This document shows positions 48,424 to 60,660 of a DNA stretch of 64,000 bases, one piece after another. The notes beneath the pieces are model-generated. The model worked only from the letters and a program-made list of their open reading frames with translations, searched no databases and was not told the DNA's origin. How positions within the stretch are numbered: the first letter of the stretch is position 1; every line of letters begins with the position of its first letter. This DNA comes from Siderastrea siderea (Eukaryota; Cnidaria; Anthozoa; Scleractinia; Rhizangiidae): contig OZ034968.1 of the NCBI GenBank assembly GCA_964030785.1, forward strand, positions 75,713,927 to 75,777,926. The letters are read 5' to 3'. The position numbers were made by a program, and so were the translations under genes.

Positions 48424-48551
48424 CATCCTCGGAGACCCAGGGGCAGCTGGTGGGCGAGGGAAAGTCGGAAGGCGCGAAAAAAAGATTACTTTTCTTCGCC
48501 CAATTTTTTTTTCGCCCGTTCCTACCATCTGCCCCTGGGTCTCCGAGGATT
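48424..48551. mobile_element. Inverted-repeat mini element in copy B
   Basis: ATCCTCGGAGACCCAGGGGC and its reverse complement bound about 126 bases; ATAATTCAGT is duplicated on either side (48414-48423 and 48552-48561). Copy A lacks it at the matching place. Non-coding. Confidence 0.75.
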
Positions 48552-48644
48552 ATAATTCAGTGACCACTGACCAACAAAAGTCAACACCGCGTGAACTAGC
48601 GCGTGTTAAGTTATATCGTGTACAATCGTTGTGTTCTCTCTTAC

Positions 48645-48757
48645 CCAATGCAGATACTTTTTGACCCGCACTTTACGCTGTTCTCTGTTCTTGGTGGGTA
48701 TCAGGACTGATTTTTTTATTTTCTCCAGCGTCTTCCTATCCTCGTCTGTAAAGTCAT
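48645..48757 (-). CDS. Exon-like block 5 of unidentified host gene, copy B
   Basis: 113 nt, matching 7470-7582 in length, splice sites and peptide (DEDRKTLEKIKKSVLIPTKN). A basic helical segment of unknown family. Confidence 0.5.
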
Positions 48758-49626
48758 CTAATATGAAGAGAAAAAGGCTAATTTCTACTACTGGTTTAAG
48801 ATAGCTCTCAGTAGCCAAAATCATACAATCGTCAAAATATCACGGTGGATTTTGAGCAGCTTGTATCGAGAAAAACCAATACCGCTCGGAGAGGGAGATC
48901 AGGTTTGCGATTGCGGTATTTCGGTTTCCAATAGCCCTGTGGCATGCGGTTTTTTAACGCTCTCGACGACCATATTTGGCAGAAAAAGTATTCTTTATAG
49001 TGGGACGGTTGTGGTCATTATTAAACAGCTTCCGGTACGGATGATTTCAAGTTTACTATGATTTCGGTATTCCGTTGATTTTTGACACGGTTTTTGCCGA
49101 TTTTTTAGCGTAGCATTTTGCTTTAGGGTATAAACTCCAGATGTGTCCCTGACGTCAGTAAGCAAGAGGGGACTAGTCGCAGGCCTAGTTACTGCAAAAA
49201 GCCGCGGACACGGCCACACGGAAGAACAGGTCAGGGGCAGTAGTCGCAGGGACAAGTCCCCAGTAGTGTTAATAACACGAGTTGTGTGGTCGCAAAGACA
49301 AACCGGTTTGGTTTTTGCGTGGTCGACTTTTTTCATTTGGTCACAGGAACTCGTCAAACCAACATTGCGCACGAGGGAACAAGCACATCAAGTCCCGCGA
49401 CTAGTGGCACGAATTCAAACCAGTTTGAAATCTTACGAGAATTTGCGAGGAGGACATTTTAGTCCCCAAGACTACATAAGGAAATTATGTGGTTTACACG
49501 GAGGGACTCGGTGTCCAGGACTATAAGTATCAGGGAGGAGCCTCTCCTCTGTGTAGACCTTTAGATGGTAAATATGAAGACTTGGGATTTAATAAGTAAA
49601 TTGTATTCAGTCAACTGCATACATTA

Positions 49627-50217
49627 CTATGCCCAGCTCTGATTTAACGAAAGATATACGGGTTTAATAAGACGCGAAACGGGGTGCAGCAATAGTACTT
49701 CCATTAGACAGAGTTTGAAATAACATCTCTTACATATTAAAGGTTTGCGAAGGTCTTCAAGCTCTTCAAAGTATATTTGAAGCCGTACTGAAAACCTAGT
49801 AAAGATGTATGGAGCAATGCTCCGAAAGTCAATTGAAGAATTTTGACGAGTTTGAACCGAATGGGGAGATTTTAGAGTATTTCCGTAACAGTCAGAGTTA
49901 TCCATGTTCTCTCCAAATATAGCCGTACCTGCCAAATCACTTTCCTTGCAGCCTATCACAGTGTTTTCGTACTCTTCTTCATCATGATCTTCTTCCTTTG
50001 TGTCTCTATGGGCATCAAAACCCACAAACACCCCTGGGGGGAGTCTTAGTCGGTTGTCGTCAGCGTCGTAAACCACTTTGTGACATTGAAGGAGCAGTGG
50101 ACCACGCATGCCCCTCGTCGCTATCCTTGGAGGACGCTTATTCACTTTAACATGTCCCTTCAGCTGGGCAAGTGGGGCAAGTAACTCCGGTAAATGGACT
50201 CCTCCTTCCACCTCAAA
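49627..50217 (-). CDS. Exon-like block 4 of unidentified host gene, copy B
   Basis: The frame opens after an acceptor-like tract ending GGAAG and runs on to a stop at 49627, past the point where copy A stops. It shares RGPLLLQCHKVVYD, GVFVGFDAHRDTKEED and NTVIG.KE.DLAGTAIFGE with copy A. The true donor is not certain. Confidence 0.45.
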   Translation of the reverse strand, partial: FEVEGGVHLPELLAPLAQLKGHVKVNKRPPRIATRGMRGPLLLQCHKVVYDADDNRLRLPPGVFVGFDAHRDTKEEDHDEEEYENTVIGCKESDLAGTAIFGENMDNSDCYGNTLKSPHSVQTRQNSSIDFRSIAPYIFTRFSVRLQIYFEELEDLRKPLICKRCYFKLCLMEVLLLHPVSRLIKPVYLSLNQSWA

Positions 50218-51689
50218 CTTCCAAAAAACAGCAACAACAAGAAAATAAATAAAAAAGTTAATAATACATACAATACTACATCCGAGGATCAGGGATGGGG
50301 GTGGGGGGTGTTGGAGAGGGGGCTCCCTTTCCATCTTAAATTCAAAAGGTTCAAGCAACAGAAATTTCACCATTTATAATCCATCAATAACGGTTCCTTA
50401 CGTGTGATTGGTCATAATGCACCACGTGATACCGTATGACCCAACTAAAACTGGGAAATGTCTATTTCTTAAGTGATATACCCCAGTTTCCAAAACGTTA
50501 GTTTAAGGAAGCTTCGCTCGGAAAACTGTTTGCTCCTTCTGAACAGATAATTGTTCGAGGACAAATATCCATCCTTATAATTCAACAAATTATCGCTATC
50601 CCCATATGTGCTCAGAACGCCCTTTAATGTCTGTCATGTGTAGATGACAGATATTAAGCGGTATACGATGGTGACCATATTTGGAAGTGTACTGCAGATC
50701 TTCTTACAGGGTTTGCTTAGGCTAACCTTTTTGCGAGGTAGTTTTAGCAGCGTTTTCCGGAAATTTCAATAACCTGGAAGCACTTTTTCAGGCCTTGGCG
50801 GTTTAAAAAAATCAAAATCAAAACGTATTTCCTTCACCTTACAAGGATATCGAGAGGTTGATTTTGAATTCACTTTTCAACAGAGGACTCAACCGAGAAA
50901 ATGCGGTAGCGAACTAGGCAGAAACTTGTAACTTGCTCAAGGAAAGTTGCAAAGTAAATTAGATTTTCATCACACTGAAGAAGGGCTATGCCCGAAACGT
51001 TTGTGCCTTTACAAACTATGACAGCTTAACGTGTTTAACTCGCGTATTAACTTTTTCTTATTATCATTGATGTCAAGCATCAACTGAGCTTTGTCTCTTC
51101 TTTTGTTATTTAGATTATTCGCGGTAACCTAGCTAGGTCTTTTTACTTTAATTTTCACTTTTTATTACGTAACAGAAATTTGTAAATGAGACTTCTTGAA
51201 GCGAACAGAAGTAAACTTCACGGATTTTTTAAAAATTTTTACTTTAGGGTTATTTATTGTGATAACTGTTGAGCAAGCTTGAAGAGTGTTTATCTTAGAG
51301 CCATAATTTTTCGTTCTGAAAATTGCGCATTATGAGAATTTGTTAAATAAAAAAAACTACCCTACTTAATTTTGCAGAACATCCCCTGACTTAGCCGGCG
51401 AGGCTGTAAGTATCAGATGATATACAGAACGATTTCGCAGGATAGTTGTTAAACATTTTCGTACTGTTTAAAAGTTATTGTTTATATAATGCGCAGAGTA
51501 GCAGAAACCGTCGAACCAGAGGCTAATCCAGTAAAAGAGGCAGGAAGTTCGGATTTCCCTAACCTTAAACATTCCGCTTTCATGAAAGAAAGCAGATCAC
51601 ATATTCCGTAAATTAAAAAATATATGAGATAAGTGCTCGAAGTGCATGACCAGAACTGGGAGCCGGCTTAGATTTATCTTGGTGCTGAA

Positions 51690-51975
51690 GTAACGTGCTC
51701 AAAATTTACTGGTAATTGTGACGATATGCACAGTAATTTTGTGCGGCCGGCAGTCTGCACATATTCTTGCTGAGGTGTTGGAACACACTGACAAGAAATA
51801 TACAAACAATTCATTGGATAAAAAGACAAAGGCCCTAAACTTGCGTTGGACGCAATTGCAAATTCTGTTGGAGGTCAAGTGGCTTGCAATGTGCCCACTG
51901 CAGCTAAAACTGAACGTGGATGACAACATTTTCTACGCCCTTTATCTCAAGAAAATATCACAGTTTTTTTAAACA
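51690..51975 (-). other. Paralogous empty target site, locally inverted
   Basis: Read on the minus strand it matches 9210-9397 joined directly to 32451-32515: ...AGACTGCCGGCCGCACAAAATTAC... against AGACTGCCGGCGGTACAAAATT in the reconstructed copy A. Only one hexamer is present and no Polinton sequence. Sequences on both sides are in direct orientation, so only this 285 bp or so is inverted. Confidence 0.8.
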
Positions 51976-52334
51976 TTTTCCCAACCATAATGGAAGAAAT
52001 TATTAAGCCATTTTGTGTGGCATTAATTTCCCACTGAAAGTCATTTCCACTGTCTGGATTCCTGGTATGATTTGCACAAGCTCACTCACATTTTGGTCAT
52101 GCGCCAGGACATTAAAATGCGATGGGCACCTACATTGCATTGCGCCAAGAGCTATTGTTTTAGGTTTCCCAATATCTTCCGCTGAGCCCTGCCCTTCGAA
52201 TCTTGATAAATGCCTTCCCAAATAGGCCACCGTTTACCGTGGTTTCTCTCCCGGTCCCGGTGCCTCCCCCCCCCCCCAATTCATCGTGTTCAGTTAGCAA
52301 CAAACGGTATCTATAGTAAGTTGTTATATAATAC

Positions 52335-52584
52335 CTCCTTCTCTCTATTGCCTTTGACTTCAAGCCGTTCGCTATAAATCACTTTGGTTATCAAACGCAG
52401 TTTACAACCTTCGAAATGTTTCATCACGTTGTTGCCAAGTTCCGTATAGGCCAACATACGACGCAAGTCCAGATCATCTATGTACTCTTGATCTATTTTG
52501 CCGAGTTCCAACACTCCAAGTCCCTCATTTATCTCTATCGTTGCATCCAAAAAATCTCCTAGCCCTATTCCAAATCTCACATTG
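52335..52584 (-). CDS. Exon-like block 2 of unidentified host gene, copy B
   Basis: 250 nt with acceptor TTATTAG and donor G|GTATTA. It has the same length and strong peptide match to 33155-33404 (GKIDQEYIDDLDLRRML). Family unknown. Confidence 0.55.
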
Positions 52585-53846
52585 CTAATAAGAAAAAATG
52601 ACACAACAAAATCAGTTAAAGGCCATAATATATTGTCTCTTTAAACGATGACACACAAGTTCCTGAGTGGTCGCGGTGTTTGGATAGTAAAAAAATTCCT
52701 CTTGTGGGGTTAGCTCTTCTGGTAGGTCTCCTCCCTCATTTGTTACTCTCTTGTGATATCGTGATCACAGCAAGATCAAAGTAAAATTCGTCTTACATCA
52801 ATCCATTTTCTAAAATTCGCTTTTTTGGTAAACTTCTCTCAACTTTAATAAGGTTAATTAACAGCTGACAACATATGATTTCAAGTGTTAATTATAGGGG
52901 GGATAATGTTTACACTCACTCAGCTGACTCAGGTTAAAAGCAGAAACAAAAAGCACTAAGTGAACATTGATGAAGGGATTCTTTTATTTAAGTGACAGAA
53001 AGATCGTTCCTTTAATCCAATGGCACCTAATTTTGAAGCCACAATTTGCAACCAAGCCGGTCGCAAACTACGTTTTCCGACATGAAAGCTAAATTTGCCT
53101 TCGATTTCCCGGAGAGAATTTCAGTTATCCATTTCGGGTGTGCCGGACTACTTCTTTTTTGTTATCTCCCTTTTTTGGTAACTTTTTGGGCTTTGTCAGT
53201 CTTGCTTCGTGTTTGAAGAGTTTTTATTTACGTTGAGGAAAAGTAGATTTTTTCCAAGAAGTGGCAGTCGATTCTGCAAGCACAATGCCTTGTTGCAACT
53301 CTGGCCAGGTTCATTAATTCGATCGTCCTCATTGCTCTAAGTGATCTCTTTTTTTTTTACTGCATCAGTTGATATTTAACAGTGATGACGTCACAAAACT
53401 AATACAAGGGGATGATCGCTCAAGGCCAGTTTTGGAGGGTGTCAGAGCCAATGGGTTAATCAAGAGGTGGAGACGAGCCGTCCAAACTAAATCTAATAAC
53501 CAATGAAAGTCTATATTTCCCGAGCACGTAGTATTACGAAACGTTTTCGGCTTCTTTATCAACTGATAGTTGGACGAAACGCAAACTGAGAATAAATGGT
53601 ACCTTCACCACAAAAATGAGCGAATCAGCAGCATTAATTTTTTTATCTCTTACTTTCTTTCCTGAAGTATGAAGTATGAAGTAATGACGTATTGTGGTAA
53701 ATGTAGTAAGGTGAAACCTACGTGAAAATAGTCTGTCAACCAATAGATATTTTCAGAAAACCCTAATCACTTTCTTACATTCAAATATTTTACTTAAGTT
53801 TTGCAAGTAACCCTATAAAAAATTGAAATAGAAATTAAATCGTTAC

Positions 53847-54238
53847 CTCCCATGACCAGCTCCTTTGCCATCCTCATCATGTCCCGTAAGCACTGGCTTA
53901 TTGTCTTTCTTGATGTGCAATTTTGAGGCATCCAGAAACTTGTTTTTCTCGTCCAGGGGTACATACTCTTCCAGCCCTCCGAGGATGGTTAATTCGTTCT
54001 TTTTCAATGGTCGCTGAAAAATTGACCTAGGTCTCTTTACCATCAGACCAAGCGGTTTTGCTGCTACGTTGCAGCCATGATGTAGCGGGTAATGTCCCTT
54101 CCCAAAATTTTCCAAAGCAAATTTTCGAAGCAAATCTTCAATCATCTGGTTAAAAGAACAAACGTGTGACCACTTCAATAATTCGCAAATATCTCGCGCT
54201 TTCCTGACATCGACTATCCCATCACAATCTTTCACTAC
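53847..54238 (-). pseudogene. Exon-like block 1 of unidentified host gene, copy B, start codon lost
   Basis: Open minus-strand frame through GIVDVRKARDICELLKWSHVCSFNQ to donor GAG|GTAACG. It is in frame throughout, but the codon aligned with copy A's ATG is GTA (54236-54238). Either translation starts elsewhere or this copy is inactive. Confidence 0.55.
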
Positions 54239-57200
54239 GTTTTCTCGTTTCTTTCTTTAAACAAGAATTGTTTGGGCCTTTTTTAAATATTTTGTTTTCA
54301 CGTACAATCATTTTTTTAAACCTTCTTATGCAATTACGGTAAAGAACCGTCTGAGAAAATAAAGCTGAGGTTTATCAGCAGTGCGCGTGACTCAACGGCA
54401 CCTAACGTGAAATTTTAAAGGGTCATTTGTGTTGGCTAACACAGATTGATCGGTTCGGATTTCTTAGCTCATCGCTTGTAACTTCTTGAAAGTTGCTGCG
54501 TGAAGGAAATGGCCTGAAAGTTGTTGTTGTTGTAAACTACATATCGGTATTAATTGTCAAAAGAAGGAAAGAAATGGTGCCCATTTAATTTTTCTTATTC
54601 TTTAATGAATATTAAACAAATACAAAATAACTAGTGGCGTAAAGGCAAAAGAGCCCCGATTTTTTCGTACTTAGACTCTTACTTAGACAAGGTGTGGACG
54701 GAAAATTTTGCTTTTTTACACGAGAGTCCACACAAATCTTCGAAACACGAGCAGAAGCACAACGATAAAAATATCCGTAAAGGCATAGAAAAAGTATCCC
54801 ACACGTTCATCAGACTTAGTTGACGTCATTGGGTCAAGAAACTATTCTCGTAAGATTTGGATTTCCTTTTTTTTTTAATTGGTATCAGGTCATACTCTTA
54901 GGCTCCAATTCAATTAGAGCAGTTGGATTCGTGATATAGCAGAGGGGATTTTAGTAGAGGTGATCCACGCTTAAGTGAAAGTATTTCACAAGAATTATTT
55001 GTTATGGGCTGAAAGCGACAAGCGCCATCTTGACAAATTAGAAAGCGACAGAGACATTGAAATTTGACCCGAAAAGGGAACAAACTAGCAACGACTGGCT
55101 TTTATGCAAATCGAAATCGGAAACCACAACTCTAACACCACAAGGACGTTACCTATTGACTGTCATTCAAACTAGTTTTTTTTTAAACATCGTCCAATTT
55201 CTTTTTATGATTTTACCAATTTTCCTTCACTTAAATTTGCGTTATGTTCTAACTAAGTGAAAAGTGAAAAATCGAATGTTGCGACAGAGGCCTAAAGCCA
55301 TTAAGGAACAGACCATTGAATGTTAAATGGAGCATGCAGTTAACGCTCAAAACAGTCCTTCGAAGCTTCTGCAGAAAAAAAAAAGATCTCGTAAAGCAAC
55401 ATTGAGCGAAGAATATCTCCGCACTTCGGCTTACTGCTTTTGGTTTTACTTGCTTGTCTGAGCACTGAATTTTTGTGTTGTTTTGGAGAATTTTTATCTT
55501 TTTCATTAGGATGTGTTGGAGGATTGTGTAACTTTAAATATGCATTAACAAGGACGCTCTGTTCCTCTTTCGTAACTATATATGCAGTTGTTAATTTTGG
55601 CAAAGCTTTAGCTCGTAATCGTATGCACGACAACATTTAGCCTATCGCTCGCTGCTTTCTCTTAATCTTTTTGGACAAATGCACCTTTGGATACACACCA
55701 CTTTAACATGCCGTATGCACAAAAGGTTACTTACCTTCGAAAACGTTTTTCCTCATTTCCATTAGGTTCGGCGCATAAAACGTTCGACGTTTAAAACAGG
55801 ACTAAAGCAATAGTCCTGTGTAGTTGGTGGAATACTTTTTTGTTTGCAAATTAAATTATATCGCATGCTTATTGGCAGGTTGAGCAACTAAACCAATGAG
55901 ATAGTCGAATTTTCCTATCGATTGTTTTTAAGGCTATGTTATAAAAGATAACGTAACGTGCGTGCTTTTGATGTAAAAATAGCACTTTGTGAAACTATAA
56001 TTCTCTGAGCTACTATGAACATGAAATGGTTAATGGTGGCTATCGCATGACAAGTCATAATTTACGTGTTTGTATTCTCTTCCACAGATCTAACATCGCA
56101 CTCTTAATTAAACTACAAATTTGTCCTTTCGAAAACAAAAAGAATTAATTTTCCCACATTACGAAAGTTAAAGGTGACGTTTCACCAAAGAAAACGTAGT
56201 TTTTTTTCATTCTATTTATTAAATCTAAACATCTCAAGCGATTTATTCCTAGCAGATATTCTGTTTAAACGAACCAATGGGTGGAACCTTCATTCTTCAT
56301 TATTTGTCCCAAACACGATATATAATTTAAGACACTGGGGCCGGAATTTTAACTTTGCAGCTATGTCAATTTTATTTCCGTTTAGATCTGTGGGACGCAT
56401 GGAGGAATAAACAAGAAGTCAAACATACCTCAGTTCTTTGTCAAATTAAAGCCGGCTTCGGTAGTTTATCCTCCTTTTTCTTCGACACAAACAATCTAAT
56501 AATAACATATGAAGTAAATCAGCAGACAATGTTGTATGATTGTGAGACACATAAAGAATGTTGATACCTGAATAATCCAGTTGGTGAATTCAGAAAATAA
56601 ATCGGCCACGTTTGTTCAGGGCGCAAGAGAATCTTGCGTTTCTCAGTGCGAGTCCCAGTGTATGTCTGAAAGGTTTCCCGGGCTTATTAGTTCTGGATTC
56701 TACTTTCGCGCGGTGACATCACCGAATAACACTCACCACCCCAGGCTTCGCAGGGACAACGAGTCAAGAGAGAACACCAAGCATTATTCTCTCCGAATCT
56801 CTTCAAATATAAAAAAAGGCTTACGTTTGTTGCAGCTTACCAACAGCGGATGTTAACTTCCGACTCTCCTCGTTGAAGACGTTAAATGACCTGGCCAAGA
56901 AAAACCGTTCTTTGTTATATTGAGAGGGCGCTTGACGTAAAACTAATCTCAACACTTACGGAATCGGGCATCATCTCCACAAATTATCATACGTACTTTT
57001 CCCATACTGATGTCTATGGTGTCGTTTTACAGAGGGTTGTGAGGGTGGTGATTTTAATTCCATGTTTTCTCCTCTTGTGCGTAACGTTTCTTATAATTTA
57101 GTACAATTCCTGACGAGGGCAAACGCCATACCCGTTATTTTGATAGCAAGATAATTTTTTTGGACTGCTTAATGTCGTAGAAGTCTCACTTCAATTATGT

Positions 57201-57629
57201 AACGAATGGCCCATTTTGATACATTTTCGCGTGACACTTTTCAGTTAGGTACATCTCAAATAGACGTTTCTAGTCAGGAGAACAAAATTGTCATAACATT
57301 AAGCTTGGTGTCTTGGAAAAGCTGAGTGACATCAATGGTATTGTGCTTCACTCGTTTAGAGGCGAAATTTAGCCCTGAGCCAAGCCAGCGTACCTCCGTT
57401 CGTAATCATTACATCACCGCCGCGCCTCCCAAGAGGCTTCATAAAGGTCAGGGAATTATTAACATTTGTTGTCAATCCTAGTATTCGGGCCTTTTCTTCC
57501 GGCTCGTTTATTTGTGCCACGACTTTGCATATGAGTCACAAAGTGGCAGTCTTTTGGTTACTGAACGTGACAGGGCTCCCGATCATGATAATCGGTAAAA
57601 TTTACTAAATTCAGCTTAGATAGTTTTTA
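54239..57629. other. Non-coding end of copy B and following DNA
   Basis: Up to about 56850 it matches copy A (35310-38330 minus its insertions) without conserved frames. 56851-57629 has no visible gene. Confidence 0.5.
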
Positions 57630-58118
57630 TGCGCCGATCAATTCGAAAGTTCAACACCCCCCCCCCCCCGGGCAACCCCCCGGGCATTTGAACTTTTGAA
57701 GATTGGCTTGTTCAAATTCCCTCCCCTCGGGGCAAGAAAGCTGCTGTTCAAATGCCCCACCAATTGTTACTGAACTACCTCTCCTCAAGACAAATTTCGT
57801 CTTCAATCAAACACTTTACACGCCTTTCAGAGAGAGATATGCCGTAATGACACCTTTAAACTTCTTTTAAAGACGCTTTTGAAAGGGTCATTCACTAACA
57901 AAGGCGAAATTCTATCTTGTAAATCAGTTAAACCCTCCAGGGGCTTATTCAGGGGCTTATTACGTCAGAACAAGAGATAAATCCGGTTCAAATTCCCCAC
58001 CCTTCCAACGCAAAGTTCAAATTCCCCCCTCCCCGGGCACGATGAACAGTCAAATGCCCGGGGTATGCCCGGGGTATGCCCGGGGGGGGGATATTGAAGT
58101 TTCGAATTGATCGGCGCA
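57630..58118. mobile_element. PIF/Harbinger-type MITE with C/G-rich ends
   Basis: TGCGCCGATCAATTCGAAA and its reverse complement bound 489 bases, with TTA on both sides (57627-57629, 58119-58121), a target duplication typical of PIF/Harbinger. Long C and G runs and repeated GCCCGGGG motifs lie just inside the ends. No transposase is present. Confidence 0.8.
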
Positions 58119-58553
58119 TTATGCTAACTGACGCCATGGTCGCCACAACCACTTGAATATCTCCCGAAACATACAGGACAACTTAGAAGGAAACAAAGAC
58201 TATTTAATGGCTAACTATAAATTATTTCTTTTCCTTTGTTTAAAACTGCGATATGTTGCAAGTGTCGCATTCGAGAGAAACGCCAAAATTATTGTCCTTG
58301 AAACACCATTTTATCAACTTGATGTCCAATTACTTGAAAATGAATAAGGTTGAGTCAAATATGGCTACTTGAAATTCATAAAATGGCACACCCAGAGGGG
58401 AATATATTGTCTTTTTCCATTTTGCCGTGGTGCGTAAAAGAACTGGAGAAGAGAAATCTTGGCAAAGTTTAGAAGTTCTTCGATTTAACAGAGAATGAAT
58501 TGGTCATGCACATTCTTCCGCGTCACAGGAAAACTATTATTGTCGATAAAGCT

Positions 58554-58618
58554 AACCTCGTTCCCAGGGTCCTCTCTCTTATTCGAGAATTAAGAGAGAG
58601 GACCCTGGGAACGAGGTT
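58554..58618. repeat. 65-bp hairpin palindrome
   Basis: AACCTCGTTCCCAGGGTCCT onward pairs almost perfectly with its reverse complement around a short centre, with arms of about 28 bases. It resembles the end-to-end fusion of a MITE terminal repeat. Confidence 0.8.
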
Positions 58619-59588
58619 GCGATGAAGCCACTCATGGGCTCATGCCCATGATTACAGAAAAACTGATGACCACAGCAACAAACCGTTTAGGAGTGCCAGC
58701 TAAATATTCCTTACAGCAATGACACAAGGAATTCAAGCAGGTTTGAATGCGTGCGTCAGGTAGCGGGGACAAAATTTGGCCGCAGCGACAGCGTTTTCTC
58801 GTGAAATTGGACAGGACACACGAGGGGAATTGTCGCTGTGACCTGTCCCCGCGTCATGTCCAGACCTTAAGGTTTGACAAATTTGCGAACACCTTACCCC
58901 CTACCCCCCACCCCCCCACCCAGCCGTTTCTTACTCCGGGCTTCTACCATACACGAAGGGCTGGATCTTCCACGGCCACGGACAACGGTTAATAATTTAA
59001 AATAACTTGCAATTATAATATGTAAGCCATTCAAAGGTGTTAAAATGCTGTACTAAGCACAGAGAATGCCTATCACGTGTTTCTGACTATACTTATAGTA
59101 CAGCGAGTGATTTGATGCTTAACTTAGCAACAGAGGGTTAAAATCCATAAGTTTTCAATTTACGTCATTTTAGTCAGTTTATAGCAAAATTACCATTGCC
59201 TTGAATGACCCTGCACCTGGGCCAAAAAAGTACGTTTAAAAGATTTATGCTTTGAACTCAAATCTGAAGTGAACTTCAGTGAACTCTGGATTTCAGATCA
59301 CCAAATAACAGCAATAATGGCTTTTATTCTAATGCAGGATGATTTTGATAAGCCTTCAAAATCTACTTAATTGTAACAAAGATTTCAATGCCTTCAGAAA
59401 TATTGTTCATCTCCACGACAAAATTACGACAATGAAGGTTGCTTGGAGTAACTATATGTGGACTAGCACCACATCGAGGGTGGGGGAGGGGGGGGGGAGC
59501 AGTAGCTTACTGGGAACAACCTAGAAACTAGCATTCAGATGGGAAAGAATTATTGCTAAGGAGCCTGGTCAGGCTGCGAACGTGATCA
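58619..59588. other. Non-coding DNA
   Basis: No gene recognised. A C-rich stretch (58900-58925) and a G-run (59481-59497) are simple-sequence tracts. Confidence 0.4.
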
Positions 59589-60660
59589 GCCTGGGACAGG
59601 GCGGGAAAAGGTTGGGCGATGAAACGAGCAGTCCGCTCTTCAAGCGATGTGTGATGCGGAGAAGGACTGGCACCAGCGCTCTTTCCGCGCTTCCGGTGCG
59701 TTTGGTGGCCGGCAAAATTTACCTTTCAACAAACCGGAAATCTCATTTTCTTTCTTTATTTTTCAGCAAGCCGTGCACTATGATTAAAACGTTTTTTCAC
59801 AGTCCTGGCTCGCAGCTTACAATGCTTATGTCTGCGTGGACATTAGTCAATCTTTTTCACAGTAAGTTCCCGAAAAATGCGCTCAATTTGAGAGCGTCGA
59901 ATGGTTGCTCTTGCCGAAAAACATGACATGGTTGTCTTTCCTCGTCTCTTTTAAAAAAGCTCCAAATTACTCCACCCTAAATCTTACATATATTAAAGGC
60001 CGATAAATTTTACATGACATAATAAAAAATCAGCTGGAGATATTTGGAGATAGTGGCGTTTTGTAACTTTAAACCTTGTCCCCTTGCAACGCACCATGGC
60101 GATGATTCGTCGCAACGCCACAAACTGTATGTAAACAAATTAAAAGTGAAATTAAATTTGCAGATTTCTCCTCCCTTTATGTCACAAAAACAAAGCAAAG
60201 AAAACCGTCTAAACTGAGGAGCAATTCTATTTGTAGTGCGTAAAGAAACAGACAAGCATAGGAGAGGTTTTGGGGAAAAAGAAGAAGAAGCGCAGTGTTA
60301 ATGTTGATTTGATTTAATTAATTAACTAGGGACGTGTCATGATTAACCTTGCACGAGCTGCACGAATTATAAATACGCTTCATGCCACGCGTCATCCAAA
60401 CGCTATTTTCCATCTTTTTACTTTGCTCTGCTCGTTTTTAGACAGTTTTTTAGCATTGATTAAGGCGGAAAAGACAAAGAAAAGATAACCCAAAGTTAAC
60501 GGTTTTCGGAAACTATTAATAGATTACTAGGATTTTGAATTTGGATCTTTGAATTTTGAATTTTTGTCTGGCACCCAATTCGATTCCAGTCCACTGCATC
60601 ACACCTTTTTGCTCGGACACGCTCGTTTCATCGCCCAACCTTTTTCCGCCCTGGCCTGGG
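59589..60660. mobile_element. Inverted-repeat element, about 1.1 kb
   Basis: About 40 bases at 59589-59629, containing AAAGGTTGGGCGATGAAACG, recur inverted at 60621-60660. The interior has no coding capacity for a transposase. A target duplication was not resolved. The dispersed repeat also found at 1071 lies 100 bases further right. Confidence 0.6.

Larger units (their letters stand above)
45121..56850. repeat. Segmental duplication, copy B (no Polinton)
   Basis: Colinear with copy A (1106-9397 joined to 32451-38330), except for an inverted piece at about 51690-51975 and copy-specific insertions. It contains the paralogous empty Polinton target site. Outside the exon-like blocks it is non-coding. 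Confidence 0.85.

Noticed and set aside
50970..51010. Hammerhead-like core (CTGAAGA, GGGC/GCCC stem, GAAAC)
   Set aside because: Stem III and the cleavage-site base do not fit the hammerhead rules, so I do not call a ribozyme.
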